The notes under the pieces: model-generated
Databases searched by the model: none
Told to the model about the DNA's origin: nothing
The model's input: the letters and a program-made list of their open reading frames with translations, nothing else
Shown: in pieces, positions 33,601 to 42,170 of the stretch
How positions within the stretch are numbered: the first letter of the stretch is position 1
Layout: every line of letters starts with the position of its first letter
Program-made: the position numbers and the translations under genes
Assembly: GCA_903885565.1 (NCBI GenBank)
Contig: CAISJI010000245.1
Location: 1 to 54,195, forward strand
Length of the DNA stretch: 54,195 nt
Source of the DNA: an uncultured Planctomycetaceae bacterium
Lineage (GTDB): Bacteria > Planctomycetota > Planctomycetia > Pirellulales > UBA1268
Reading direction: 5' to 3'

Positions 33601-35535
33601 CCGTCCCGGAGCGATATCGAGCAGTAGCTGGGGCTGCTGTCCGGCTGGCCGAACCCACAGCTCGGTGCCACTGATGCCGTTGTCGGCGGCGAAGAAGAGC
33701 GTGCCGTCGAGCAGGGCAGAGGTGAGCAGGCCGCCCGCCGGGGTTCTGAAGGGATCGATCGCATCGGCGTTGGAAGGATTGACATCCCGCAGCAGCGCCG
33801 TGCCGTTGGCCGTGCCATCGCTGCCCCAGAGTTCGTTGCCATGCGTGCGGTCATTGGCAGCCAGAATCAGTCTGCTGCCAAGCACTGCCGCAGCGGTTGC
33901 CCCCGGCAGCGTCGCAGCCACTCCTCCGGCCGCCCCCGGGAGGATGTCGCGCGTGAGAAGAGTGTTGGCGAGCGTGCCAGCGGACGACCACAGCTCCCGG
34001 CCATGGGTGCCGTCGTCGGCCGTCAGGAAGATGCCACCGCTGCCGAGAGCCAGCGGTATCGCCCCACTTCCGGCGCTGCCGGGGAGGATGTCTCGCACCA
34101 GTTGGGTGTTGGCAGCGGTTCCCTGCGTCGCCCAGAGTTCGTCGCCGTGGACACCGTCGTTGGCGGTGAAATAGACCCGTCCGCCCGCGGCGAGGAGATT
34201 GCGGGGATTCCCGACTCCCGCCCCCCCATCCGGATTGACGACTGTATTGAGGTCTCTGAACAAAACCGTGCCGGTTTCGGTGCCATCGGTGACCCACAGT
34301 TCGCGACCGTTGACGCGATCATCGGCGCTGAACAGGAGCGTCTGCCCCACGACTTGTGCATAGGGGAAGAAACTCTCCTGCCTGCTGAAGGTGCCCAACG
34401 GAGTGAACTCTGCCGGCCGGCTGCCGATCTCGAGCGGATCGTCCGTGGCATTGATATTGGCGAGGATAAACGTTCCTTGCGGCGTGCCATCGGTGCGCCA
34501 CGGTTCGCGCCCCTTCACGCCATCGTCGGCACTGAAATAGGCCACCAACTGCGCAACGGAACCGCCCTGGCTGGTGGTCGTGGTCGTCTCCACCACAGTG
34601 AAGCCCTGCGGATCGCTGCCAGGAGAGGGGATGGGGCCGGTCCCGGTCGAAAAGCTGTTGCCGCTCCCTTGAATATTGGCCACCAACGTGGTGCCGCTGG
34701 CCGTGCCGTCGGTGCGCCACACCTCACGCCCATTGACGCCGTCGTCGGCACTGAAGAGGAGACTGGTGCCAAAGGGGGTCAGATGCTGCGGGCTGCTGGC
34801 GCTCGATCCGCCGAGATGTGGATTGAATGAACCCAAATTGATGTCGGCGACCAGCATGGTGCCAGTCGCGGTGCCGTCGGTCTTCCAGAGTTCCTCACCG
34901 TGGACGCCATCGTTGGCGGCAAACAGCAACGTGGTGCCGAGCAGCGCAAATCCCCGGGGATTGCTGGCGGGGATGATGTCATAGGGATTGGCTGTCGACG
35001 GGACCACGAAAATATCTTTGACCAGCACCGTACCGGCTTCTGTGCCATCCGATTTCCAGAGTTCACGGCCATGAATGCCATCGTCGGCTGAAAAATAGAG
35101 CGTGCTGCCCGCCACAAAAAACCCGCTCGGCTGGCTGCCCCCTTGGCTCCCCATGCCAAAGAGTGCATCAGAGGCTTCCTGCACGCGGATATCCTTGACG
35201 AGACTGGCACCGCCGGGCGTGCCGTCGGTTCTCCAGAGTTCAACGCCATGCTGGCCATCGTCAGCGGCGAACAGAACAACCCCGCCCACTGTGGCAAACT
35301 CAGCCGCTGGCGGGAGTCCGCTCTCAGGCAATAGATTCAGATCGGCCACCAGGCTGGGGGCCGCGCCGACGGCAAAGACCGCCCGCTGCTCAAGCAGTTC
35401 GAGGGACGGGAGAGCCTGAATCTGCTGACGGGTTGCCCGATTGGCACGCCGCCCACCTCGCTTCCCCGCCGGACGGGCCGCCTGAGCAGAATCTGAACCA
35501 GCATCTAATCTGGGCAGAGGGCGGGCGTGGCTCAT
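30649..35535 (-). CDS. ELWxTDGT-repeat surface protein with Ig-like and FG-GAP-like regions
   Basis: The protein is 1628 residues. Near the N-terminus LPSLELLEQRAVFAV resembles the LEPR-XLL motif of large planctomycete exported proteins. Residues about 50-1025 hold some 17 units built on LWKTDGTEAGTVLVKDI preceded by LYFSADDGIHGRE. This is a hyalin/ELW-repeat array predicted to fold as stacked propeller-like blades. About 1030-1115 is an Ig-like domain (TPPTVTIRA...FTDLAGNP). From about 1260 there are FG-GAP/VCBS-like segments (SADINSDGVPDLVVAPG, GDIDGNQRDDLILGAG), which often bind calcium. GAGGAG is 6 bases before ATG 35535. The upstream gene on the same strand is an outer-membrane barrel protein, so the two may act together at the surface. 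Adhesion is likely but unproven. Confidence 0.85.
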   Translation of the reverse strand: MSHARPLPRLDAGSDSAQAARPAGKRGGRRANRATRQQIQALPSLELLEQRAVFAVGAAPSLVADLNLLPESGLPPAAEFATVGGVVLFAADDGQHGVELWRTDGTPGGASLVKDIRVQEASDALFGMGSQGGSQPSGFFVAGSTLYFSADDGIHGRELWKSDGTEAGTVLVKDIFVVPSTANPYDIIPASNPRGFALLGTTLLFAANDGVHGEELWKTDGTATGTMLVADINLGSFNPHLGGSSASSPQHLTPFGTSLLFSADDGVNGREVWRTDGTASGTTLVANIQGSGNSFSTGTGPIPSPGSDPQGFTVVETTTTTSQGGSVAQLVAYFSADDGVKGREPWRTDGTPQGTFILANINATDDPLEIGSRPAEFTPLGTFSRQESFFPYAQVVGQTLLFSADDRVNGRELWVTDGTETGTVLFRDLNTVVNPDGGAGVGNPRNLLAAGGRVYFTANDGVHGDELWATQGTAANTQLVRDILPGSAGSGAIPLALGSGGIFLTADDGTHGRELWSSAGTLANTLLTRDILPGAAGGVAATLPGATAAAVLGSRLILAANDRTHGNELWGSDGTANGTALLRDVNPSNADAIDPFRTPAGGLLTSALLDGTLFFAADNGISGTELWVRPAGQQPQLLLDIAPGRESANPNNLTVIGRTLYFTTIITSFSGGESNRTCSLWKTDGTASGTVRLHGDLMGDLFSGSPNGFLVAAGSSLFFAASDGIHGYELWKTDGTLSGTTMVKDIAPDAASAAPGSLTAFGSRVVFRASSADFYAGANAAWISDGTAAGTFPLRENVSPSGFALLGESVLFSSQSLAEGSALWRSDGTAAGTQMLVQAQQGGFDLGPGFSAAVGTTLFFTGSDPAHSAELWKTDGTSAGTVLVKDINTQLGIYGDPDGSQPSGYTVLGSTLYFSADDGLHGRELWKTDGTEAGTVLVADVAPGRASANVGDLVAAGGRLYFTGRSEGHRHLFQTDGTALGTSVVELSPGFAGRRAGNLTAAPDRLTFAIDDGVHGRELWELGLDATPPTVTIRADQQTLTAGMTAQIAIVLSEPSTTFSLASLLAVGGTLSGFTGSGASYFALFTPAAGTVGTATVSVASGSFTDLAGNPVPQAASVSLGVDTRIHPVIAAGTGGKGTFWDREFAYAAINATTIRVTGLSRAQAGFFPRGMVLTLTPTAASQSSPSAVASASYDARTRTVTVRLTQPIAALPAGGTLVLGQQTAPGARLIDAFTGEVRREIGAADLIQAGYSAPFATRFQGGLRVGSADINSDGVPDLVVAPGQGGVPAQADPAFPGRRLADTFGSSLTRIALLSGAAKPAWAPVSIDVAATFGSQASGGLLVTLADVVADAAGSGRMELIVAAGRQIAVYDILVSKEGVPSISPLPLVQSFLPVGQTICAVSAGSFFASDGRSDILLASTTSNGRTAGTTSVSILDGTSLLTVRSFAVTALVESGPSRRLVNVFGFGASLAAGDIDGNQRDDLILGAGANGLANFRVLAHDLVVAGSAAAIAEQLGPRGTFSQSRPAGPAWKPLGGPDFFTPGNVTGPTGGGFNAPLAVVVVKDLPGSDGRAQFFAALGASNQTGNTIRRFHFTGPNAWVAEKSFDQLPSAPAAAMFRYGVGLRLG

Positions 35536-35745
35536 GGTCGACTCCTCGGTTGGACCGGCAACCACGAACCACCTCAGGCTAAACTCAGGCGGAAGCCTTT
35601 CCTGGCTCGTGAAGACTCTACGGGGGGGCTCGGGGGAAGGTTCACCCCCCAAAACAGACTCTTTTTTAGTTGAAGCGCCCTGAGAGTCAAAGAATAGGTC
35701 TGGAAATGGTGGCGGGCGGCAGCGGAGGGCTTTTTCCGCGTCAAG
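35536..35745. other. Leader between the barrel gene and ELW-repeat gene
   Basis: These 210 bases hold no gene. In the transcribed (minus) direction, a G6/C6 pairing around 35622-35650 and a short stem GGTTG/CAACC just before the GAGGAG ribosome site can be drawn. No promoter was recognised. Confidence 0.35.
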
Positions 35746-37545
35746 CTAAAACTGCGCCCGTGTCAGCCGGTTTTGCCGGCCGAACCGCCAGTTCACAAAG
35801 GCCCGCAACTCGCCATCAAAAAAGCGGTCGAGCCCCCCTCCGAGCGGCGTCACATAGGCGAACGTGACGGTCGAACGCTTGTTCCACTCGAGATTGCATC
35901 CCACCAGCCCATTGGTCACCGACAGCACTCCCAGGTCGCTGCCGAGAGAATATCCATAGGCACGGATCGGCTGAAACTGCGACATGGCCTGATTCACATG
36001 CACCTCCATCACCGGGGAGAATCCGGTCAGTCCGGGACCGTTCCCCTGATAGAGCCAGTAGCCGGTGCCAAAGCTGAGATACATAAATGTCGGATAGAGT
36101 ACCCGACCGGCGCTGGTGAGCTGCGTGCCGCGGATCCCTGGCTCGAGGTTGCTGTTGACGTAGGCCGGACTGCCGTTGGTATCGATATCCATTTCCAGCA
36201 TCGCCTGATTGAACCAGCGGTCGCTCGGCGCCCATACGCTCCCCACAAACGGCATCGCATGCACCGATTGATTCTGCACGTACACCATCTGGATCGGCTG
36301 GGCCAGCTGGTTGGTGCCGTTGACGAACGTCGAATCGGCGGTCGGCAGGAGCACCTGCATGCCGGCGGAGATGCCCCAGGTTTCCCGCTGCATGAGGAAC
36401 GACTTGAAGATCACCGACATGTTGCCGAACTCAACATCGCGATATTCCGACAGTCCTCCGCAGGCGCTCCCCACCACCTCCTGCGTGTTGCTCAGCGTGC
36501 CGGCAAACGGGGTGCGCACCTCCACCGAGGTCCAGTTGTCGAAGAACGTCATCTCGGCACCGGGCGTGAAGCGGTTCACGTCTGCCCGGTTGGCAGAGAT
36601 GTTGGCATTGTGAAAGTAGCTGTAATTGAAATAGACGCGGTCCCGTGGAATAGGACTCGAATTCTCCACCAGTTTTGTAAACCCCACATTGAGACCGGGG
36701 ATGAGTCCCGCGGAGTCGACCTGAATGGAGTAGTTGTAGAAGAGAAAGGCGTCCTGCGCGCCGCCCGAGGCGAGGGCCCCGGAGCTGGCGGGATCGTAGA
36801 CCGTTTCCGGATTCTGGTCGGCGTATTGTGAGGTGTTGAGGGAGGGACTGGTCGCAAATGCATTGTCAGCAGCGGCCGTGAACAACGCCGGGGATTGCAC
36901 CGGCGTGATGCCCGCTCCGGGAGAGGCCCCACCGACATCGAGCACCACCGGTGGCGTGCCCGGAACATTCCCCAGCGACTCCGCAGGCAACACAAATCCC
37001 GGATAGCCACTGGCCTGAATCGCCTGCACGCTGTTGTATTGGGCATCGAGGAGCGAATTCACCTCGGCCGGAAGTTGGCCGTAGAGTTGCCCCGCGTCGG
37101 GCCCCTTCAGCCCCGACGCGATGATGACCAACCGGCCGACCGCCACGGTGGAACTGCTGCTCGAGGGAGCACAGCCGTCGCCCACAAAACTCGGCGTGGT
37201 CGACCAGGTTTCGCGAAGCCCGCCCAGATCGAGATCGGCCAGTTCGGCACCGAGGTCGGGTGCGGCTGCGGGATCGGCGGCTGCTTCTGCGGCGGCCGCC
37301 GCGTCAGGCAGCGTGCCTTCTTCGCCATCCGCTCCGCCTTCCGGAGGCTCCGCAGGAGCAGGTTGCTGCTGCGCCGGGGGCGGAGAGACGGTGCCCTGGG
37401 CCGTGGCAGCAGCAGAGCAGGCGGAGATGCACAGCAGACTCACCACCACCCATGCCCACAGCGGCCCGGCTGTTACCGGCCAAGCTCTGGCGCCGACGGC
37501 CGACCGGGGCTCTGGCTGGCGGAGGGGCTGGCGGAGGGGGGCCAT
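35746..37545 (-). CDS. Outer-membrane beta-barrel protein, planctomycete type, unknown function
   Basis: The protein is 599 residues. A membrane or signal segment (LWAWVVVSLLCISACSAAATAQG) is followed by a low-complexity Pro/Ala/Glu linker (about residues 52-105). A long region of alternating strands comes next: DAFLFYNYSIQVDSAG, DRVYFNYSYFHNANISA, WTSVEVRTPF. The C-terminus is AFVNWRFGRQNRLTRAQF, ending in phenylalanine. The composition and final residue point to an outer-membrane barrel. I do not recognise a named family beyond planctomycete hypothetical proteins with this layout. GAGG is 7 bases before ATG 37545, and that site is part of a hairpin (37554-37571). The ELW-repeat gene follows on the same strand after 210 bases. 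Confidence 0.7.
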   Translation of the reverse strand: MAPLRQPLRQPEPRSAVGARAWPVTAGPLWAWVVVSLLCISACSAAATAQGTVSPPPAQQQPAPAEPPEGGADGEEGTLPDAAAAAEAAADPAAAPDLGAELADLDLGGLRETWSTTPSFVGDGCAPSSSSSTVAVGRLVIIASGLKGPDAGQLYGQLPAEVNSLLDAQYNSVQAIQASGYPGFVLPAESLGNVPGTPPVVLDVGGASPGAGITPVQSPALFTAAADNAFATSPSLNTSQYADQNPETVYDPASSGALASGGAQDAFLFYNYSIQVDSAGLIPGLNVGFTKLVENSSPIPRDRVYFNYSYFHNANISANRADVNRFTPGAEMTFFDNWTSVEVRTPFAGTLSNTQEVVGSACGGLSEYRDVEFGNMSVIFKSFLMQRETWGISAGMQVLLPTADSTFVNGTNQLAQPIQMVYVQNQSVHAMPFVGSVWAPSDRWFNQAMLEMDIDTNGSPAYVNSNLEPGIRGTQLTSAGRVLYPTFMYLSFGTGYWLYQGNGPGLTGFSPVMEVHVNQAMSQFQPIRAYGYSLGSDLGVLSVTNGLVGCNLEWNKRSTVTFAYVTPLGGGLDRFFDGELRAFVNWRFGRQNRLTRAQF

Positions 37546-37553
37546 GGGTGAGC

Positions 37554-37571
37554 CTCGGCCGGCGGGCCGAG
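37554..37571 (-). promoter_or_regulatory. Hairpin covering the ribosome site of the barrel gene
   Basis: In the mRNA of the minus-strand gene, CTCGGCC and GGCCGAG form a perfect 7-base stem with a 4-base loop. The 3' arm contains the GAG of the GAGG that precedes ATG 37545. The ribosome site would be hidden when the stem is closed. Confidence 0.45.
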
Positions 37572-37945
37572 AAAAGGGAATCAGCGGGCTGTTTCCATCA
37601 ATTTCATCGGGATAATGCCTCGACGGATGCCTGCCATTCTCCGGTCCGATTCGCAGGAAAGAGGAGACAATCCCGCTTCCTCCCAAAACCTTTAGGTCTG
37701 CGAAACCTGCACAAACCAACCGCCGTGGGCCGATACGCTGCCTTTCCTGCCTGGGAAGGCTGGGAAGAACGGGGCGGGCCTGAGACCTCCCCCCGCAGAG
37801 AGCCTGCGGAGACCCCCGGCGTGGCCTTCCGTCGGCAAGAGTCGCTGCGGCTGGACAACTCTGGTTGACTTCCTGCGCCGCTGGGCGGCATCATCAAGCG
37901 ATCGAGGCTTAGAAAGGGTGACGCGAAACGCGGAGCCTGCGAAGC
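37572..37945. other. Intergenic region, no gene seen
   Basis: These 374 bases lie between the barrel gene and repeat copy B. Frames here are open on both strands only by base composition. No RNA gene, operator repeat or clear promoter was recognised. Confidence 0.4.
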
Positions 37946-37950
37946 CCTAG

Positions 37951-38096
37951 CAGGCTGTGGATAAAGTACCCGCCGCCGGATGCGGCGGTGGTCGACCCAG
38001 GAAACGCCAGCCGGACCCTCGACGGGGGCGTTCCTGCGGTCGTCCGAGTGGGCTGTCTTCAATTCAGTGGTCAGGGATGACTTTTTCCACGGACAG
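37951..38096 (-). repeat. Structured IS-end-like repeat, copy B, with CTAG flanks
   Basis: This 146-base non-coding element begins CAGGCTGTGGATAAAGT and ends ACTTTTTCCACGGACAG, an imperfect inverted pair. CTAG stands directly on both sides (37947-37950 and 38097-38100) and may be a target duplication of the YTAR type made by IS5-group elements. Inside are two stems. CAGGAAACGCC (37998-38008) pairs with GGCGTTCCTG (38027-38036) with one bulge. CCGCCGC (37970-37976) pairs with GCGGCGG (37982-37988) across a 5-base loop. Read on the minus strand it is homologous to 4401-4556. It ends 24 bases before the decaheme cytochrome gene, so it may carry or disturb that gene's promoter. Confidence 0.6.
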
Positions 38097-38120
38097 CTAG
38101 GGTGAAATGGAGTTCACCAG

Positions 38121-41100
38121 ATGAGCCGGAGGCAACCAACCTGGTGCGGGACGCTGCCGGCGATTCTGGCGCTCTGTCTGATCGCAGCGATAGGCGGCGG
38201 AGGGCTCACGGGAATGCCGTTGGCATCGGCCGCCGAAGGCTCAAACCCGCTGCGGGAGTCTTCTGCAGCGACGCCCGCCGATCCCCTGCCGCTCCCCGCG
38301 GAGGCTCTGCCAGCGGCCCATCCTTTGGCGGTGGCCCCGCTTGACCCGGCCAACCCGGCCCCGCTCGCCCCCCACCTCCTGGGTCCCGATCTGACCCGCC
38401 AGACCACAGAACAAGCCGCCGGCAAGAGCCGCGGGTGCATCAGCTGCCATACGAATGTGGGCGACATGCATCAAAGCCCCAATGTCCGTCTGGGCTGCAC
38501 CGACTGCCACGGCGGCAATGCCGACGCCCTCACCAAACAGGGAGCCCATATCCATCCCCGCGAGTGCGAGGCTTGGCCCGGATCGGCCAACCCGGTCCGC
38601 TCCTACACATTGCTCAATCACGAATCACCGGAGTTTGTCCGGTTTGTGAATCCGGGCGACCTCCGCGTGGCCCACATCTCCTGCGGCGGCTGCCATTCCT
38701 CCATCGTGCTGCAGGTGCGCAAGAGCATGATGACCCACGGCTGCATGCTCTGGAACGCCGCGCTGTATAACAACGGCTCCATTCCCAATAAGCAGGCCGC
38801 TTACGGCGAAAGCTACAGCACTGACGGCGTACCACAGCGGCTGCAGACGGTTCCTCCGCCCACGGCCGAGGAGAGCAACCGCCAGGCAGTGATGCGGTAT
38901 CTCGATCCCCTGCCGCGGTTTGAGCGAACCCAACCGGGCAATATCCTGCGCATCTTTGAGCGCGGCGGCCGGTTTCGTGCGGAGGTGGGGAATCCCGAAC
39001 GGCTGGAGGAAAATGGCCGACCACGGCAGCGGCTGGCTGTGCGCGGACTCGGCACAGAAAACCGCACCGACCCGGTTTTCGTGAGCCTTACCAAAACCCG
39101 CCTCCTCGATCCCACGCTCAACTTCCTGGGCACGAACGACCATCCCGGCGACTACCGCTCCAGCGGCTGCACCGGCTGCCATGTGGTGTATGCCAACGAC
39201 CGTTCCCCCGTGCATTCCGGCCCCTATGCGGCCTTCGGCAACCGGGGCTTTAGCTGCTCGGCCGATCCGATGATCCCCCGGCAGGAGAGCGGGCATCCGA
39301 TCGAACATCGCTTCGCCCCCGGCAACGGAATCCCCACCAGCCAGTGCATCGTCTGCCACATCCATCCCGGCACCAACGTGATGAACAGCTACATCGGCTA
39401 CATGTGGTGGGACGAGGAAACCGACAGCGAACTGATCTACCCCAGCCAGCAGCGCTACCCGACGTCCGAAGACCTCATCAACAGCCAGTTCGCCAATCCC
39501 AACGAATCGGCTGCAAAAAACAGGCTCTCCGATCCGGAATTTCTCGCCAATCTCACCGATCTTAACGACCGCACGCAGCAGACGCAGTTCGCTGATTTTC
39601 ATGGCCACGGCTGGGCCTACCGGGCGGTGTTCAAGCACGATCGGCAGGGGAATCTGCTCGATCACAAGGGGGATGTCGTGGCCGAAGCAGGCAATCCGGC
39701 GCTACGGGAAGCGGTGAAGATGCCGGAGCGCATCAAGGAGATTTACCGCAACGCCGACGAAAAAACCCCCGAGCAGATCGAGCGGGAGGAGGGGGCGCTG
39801 GCACACGAGCGCAACGGCCTCCCGGTGCATCTGCTCGACGTGCATATGGAACGTGGGATGCACTGCATCGACTGCCACTTCGTGCAGGACATGCACGGCA
39901 ACACCAAGCTCTACGGCGAGGTGCGGGCTGCGATCGAGATCGGCTGCATCGACTGCCATGGCACCGCCGACAGCCTCACCACCCTGCGCACCAGCGGCCC
40001 CGCCTCCGACACCTCCAGCCCCGAGGGGGGGCGCGACCTGCGCGAACTCCGCACTCCCTCCGGCAAGCGTCGGTTCGTGGTGGAGGGAGAGCGTGTGTTT
40101 CAGAATTCGATGGTGGAGGAAAACCTCACCTGGGAGGTAAAGCAGACGAAGGCCACGATCGACCCGAAACATGAGCACTACAACGCCCTCTCCGCCTTCG
40201 CCAAGACGGTGCGGATGGCGGAGGATGGCGCCATGGACTGGGGGGGCGAGGTGCGCCCCGACGACTGTGCCCACCGCAACGATCTGATGAGCTGCATCGC
40301 CTGCCACAGCTCCTGGAATCCGAGCTGCTTCGGCTGCCATCTGCCGCAGAAGGCCAACAAGAAGGCGCCCGCCTTGCACAACGAAGGGGATGTGTCGCGG
40401 AATCTCGTCGCCTACAACTTTCAGACGCTCCGCGACGACGTCTACATGCTCGCCCGCGATGGCAACGCCACCGGCAACCGGATCGGCCCCTCCCGTTCCA
40501 GCTGCGCCATTCATGTCGGCTCCTACAACGCCAACCGCGAATCGATTTACGTTCAGCAGCAGACGATTTCAGCCGAGGGCTTCAGTGGCATCGCTTTCAG
40601 CACCAACGTGCCGCACACCGTCCGCGGCGGCCCGGTGCGGGCCGGCGGGAAAGTCGATTTCTCGCAGCACCGCCCCGGCACGCACGAAACCAAGATGTGC
40701 ACCGACTGCCACGTGTCGAAATACGACGACAACAACGCGATCATGGCGCAGCTGCTCATGCAGGGCACCAACTACACCAACTTCATCGGCCGCTACACCT
40801 GGGTGGGCCTGGGCACGGGTGGGCTGGCCGGTGTGGTGGTCACCGAACAGGTGGAGCCGCAGGCTGTGATCGGCAGTTCGTTTCATAAGACAGCCTTCCC
40901 TGATGACTTCGGCCGACATATCGCCGCCGACGGCGTGCTCCAGCATGCCCACCACCATGCGGCTGGGGACGTGGCAGCGCGCCTGATCAACCCACTGAAG
41001 ACGCGCGAAGTGTTGCAGGTGCAGGCCCGCGGGGAATACCTCTACGCTGCTTGTGGCGCCGATGGCCTGCGCGTCTATGACATTGCCTTCATCGACAACA

Positions 41101-42170
41101 AGGGCTTCTCGCAGCGGATCACCACGGCGCCTGTGTCGCCGCTGGGCCAGCAATTCTATGTCGACACCTGCTACGCCACGGCCGTGGCCGCCCCCGCCAC
41201 CACCGCCCCCGACCCCACCCGCACGCACAAGCCGGAGAATTTCGAAGGCACCGTCCACCCGCTTTACGGCTATCTCTATGTCACCGATCTTGAGGAGGGG
41301 CTCATCCTCGTGGGGGCGGGCACGCTCCTCGACGGCAACCCGCTCAATAACTTCCTAAAAAAGGATGTGACATTCAATCCGCAGGGGATTCTCACCGGAG
41401 CGCGCAGCATCACAATCGCTGGCACGCAGGCCTGGATCTGCTGCAATGCCGGCGTCGTGCTGGTGAATCTGGAAAAACCGACCTGCCCCGAAGTGATTGC
41501 TGTCATTCGAGCGCCCGAGGTGACAGCTCCCCGCAGCGTGGCGATCCAGTTCCGCCACGCCTTCATCTGCGACGCTGATGGGCTCAAAACATTCGACATC
41601 ACGGAGCTCTCCGCCCCTCAGTGGCTGGCCACGGTGCCGCTTGAGCAGGCCAACAATGTCTACGTTGCCCGCACCTATGCCTATGTCGCCGGCGGGCCGC
41701 AGGGATTGGTGATCGTCGATGTGACCAACCCCAATGAGCCGTTTGTCGACCAGTGTTTTGATGCCGGCGGGGCGATGCGGGATGTGCGCGATGTGAAACT
41801 CGGGATCACCTATGTCAGCGAGTTTGCCTACGTGGCTGATGGAGCCAACGGCGTGCGGGTGGTGCAACTGACTTCCCCCGAAACCCCCGGCAACGTTGGA
41901 TTCAGCCCGCGTCCCACGCCGCAGCTCGTCGCCACCTATCCGGTGACCAAGGGGGGCTTGGCCCTCTCCATCTCGGAGGGAGTCGATCGGGATCGGGCGG
42001 TGGATGAATCGGGCAACCAGCTCTCCGTGTTTGGTCGGGTGGGGGCCCGCCCCTTCAATCTCCAGGAGCAGGAGCGGATGTACAAGTATCAGGGCCGGCT
42101 CTGGAAGGTGAGCGACAACCCCTTCGACACCGAGCTCTACCGCCCCGCCCCCGGCGTGCCGCTGCCGTGA
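38121..42170 (+). CDS. Decaheme c-type cytochrome fused to LVIVD-type beta-propeller
   Basis: This secreted protein has 1349 residues and a Sec signal ([17 protein letters not shown]...ASAAEG). Ten CxxCH heme sites are visible: CISCH (106), CTDCH (126), CGGCH, CTGCH, CIVCH, CIDCH, CIDCH, CIACH, CFGCH and CTDCH. They lie within about residues 106-870. From about 970 to 1310 the protein changes to LVIVD-type repeats ([52 protein letters not shown]), a predicted beta-propeller. Such propellers may dock partners or the cell surface. GGAG lies 8 bases before the ATG. Its last 34 bases overlap the end of the convergent pentaheme gene. It is likely an electron carrier or reductase in the periplasm or on the surface; no catalytic heme was identified. 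Confidence 0.85.
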   Translation: MSRRQPTWCGTLPAILALCLIAAIGGGGLTGMPLASAAEGSNPLRESSAATPADPLPLPAEALPAAHPLAVAPLDPANPAPLAPHLLGPDLTRQTTEQAAGKSRGCISCHTNVGDMHQSPNVRLGCTDCHGGNADALTKQGAHIHPRECEAWPGSANPVRSYTLLNHESPEFVRFVNPGDLRVAHISCGGCHSSIVLQVRKSMMTHGCMLWNAALYNNGSIPNKQAAYGESYSTDGVPQRLQTVPPPTAEESNRQAVMRYLDPLPRFERTQPGNILRIFERGGRFRAEVGNPERLEENGRPRQRLAVRGLGTENRTDPVFVSLTKTRLLDPTLNFLGTNDHPGDYRSSGCTGCHVVYANDRSPVHSGPYAAFGNRGFSCSADPMIPRQESGHPIEHRFAPGNGIPTSQCIVCHIHPGTNVMNSYIGYMWWDEETDSELIYPSQQRYPTSEDLINSQFANPNESAAKNRLSDPEFLANLTDLNDRTQQTQFADFHGHGWAYRAVFKHDRQGNLLDHKGDVVAEAGNPALREAVKMPERIKEIYRNADEKTPEQIEREEGALAHERNGLPVHLLDVHMERGMHCIDCHFVQDMHGNTKLYGEVRAAIEIGCIDCHGTADSLTTLRTSGPASDTSSPEGGRDLRELRTPSGKRRFVVEGERVFQNSMVEENLTWEVKQTKATIDPKHEHYNALSAFAKTVRMAEDGAMDWGGEVRPDDCAHRNDLMSCIACHSSWNPSCFGCHLPQKANKKAPALHNEGDVSRNLVAYNFQTLRDDVYMLARDGNATGNRIGPSRSSCAIHVGSYNANRESIYVQQQTISAEGFSGIAFSTNVPHTVRGGPVRAGGKVDFSQHRPGTHETKMCTDCHVSKYDDNNAIMAQLLMQGTNYTNFIGRYTWVGLGTGGLAGVVVTEQVEPQAVIGSSFHKTAFPDDFGRHIAADGVLQHAHHHAAGDVAARLINPLKTREVLQVQARGEYLYAACGADGLRVYDIAFIDNKGFSQRITTAPVSPLGQQFYVDTCYATAVAAPATTAPDPTRTHKPENFEGTVHPLYGYLYVTDLEEGLILVGAGTLLDGNPLNNFLKKDVTFNPQGILTGARSITIAGTQAWICCNAGVVLVNLEKPTCPEVIAVIRAPEVTAPRSVAIQFRHAFICDADGLKTFDITELSAPQWLATVPLEQANNVYVARTYAYVAGGPQGLVIVDVTNPNEPFVDQCFDAGGAMRDVRDVKLGITYVSEFAYVADGANGVRVVQLTSPETPGNVGFSPRPTPQLVATYPVTKGGLALSISEGVDRDRAVDESGNQLSVFGRVGARPFNLQEQERMYKYQGRLWKVSDNPFDTELYRPAPGVPLP

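Noticed and set aside
32480..35300. Regular repeat spacing as a possible CRISPR or tandem-DNA array.
   Set aside because: The periodicity comes from in-frame protein repeats (LWxTDGTxxGT) within one gene; the DNA units are not identical and lack spacers.
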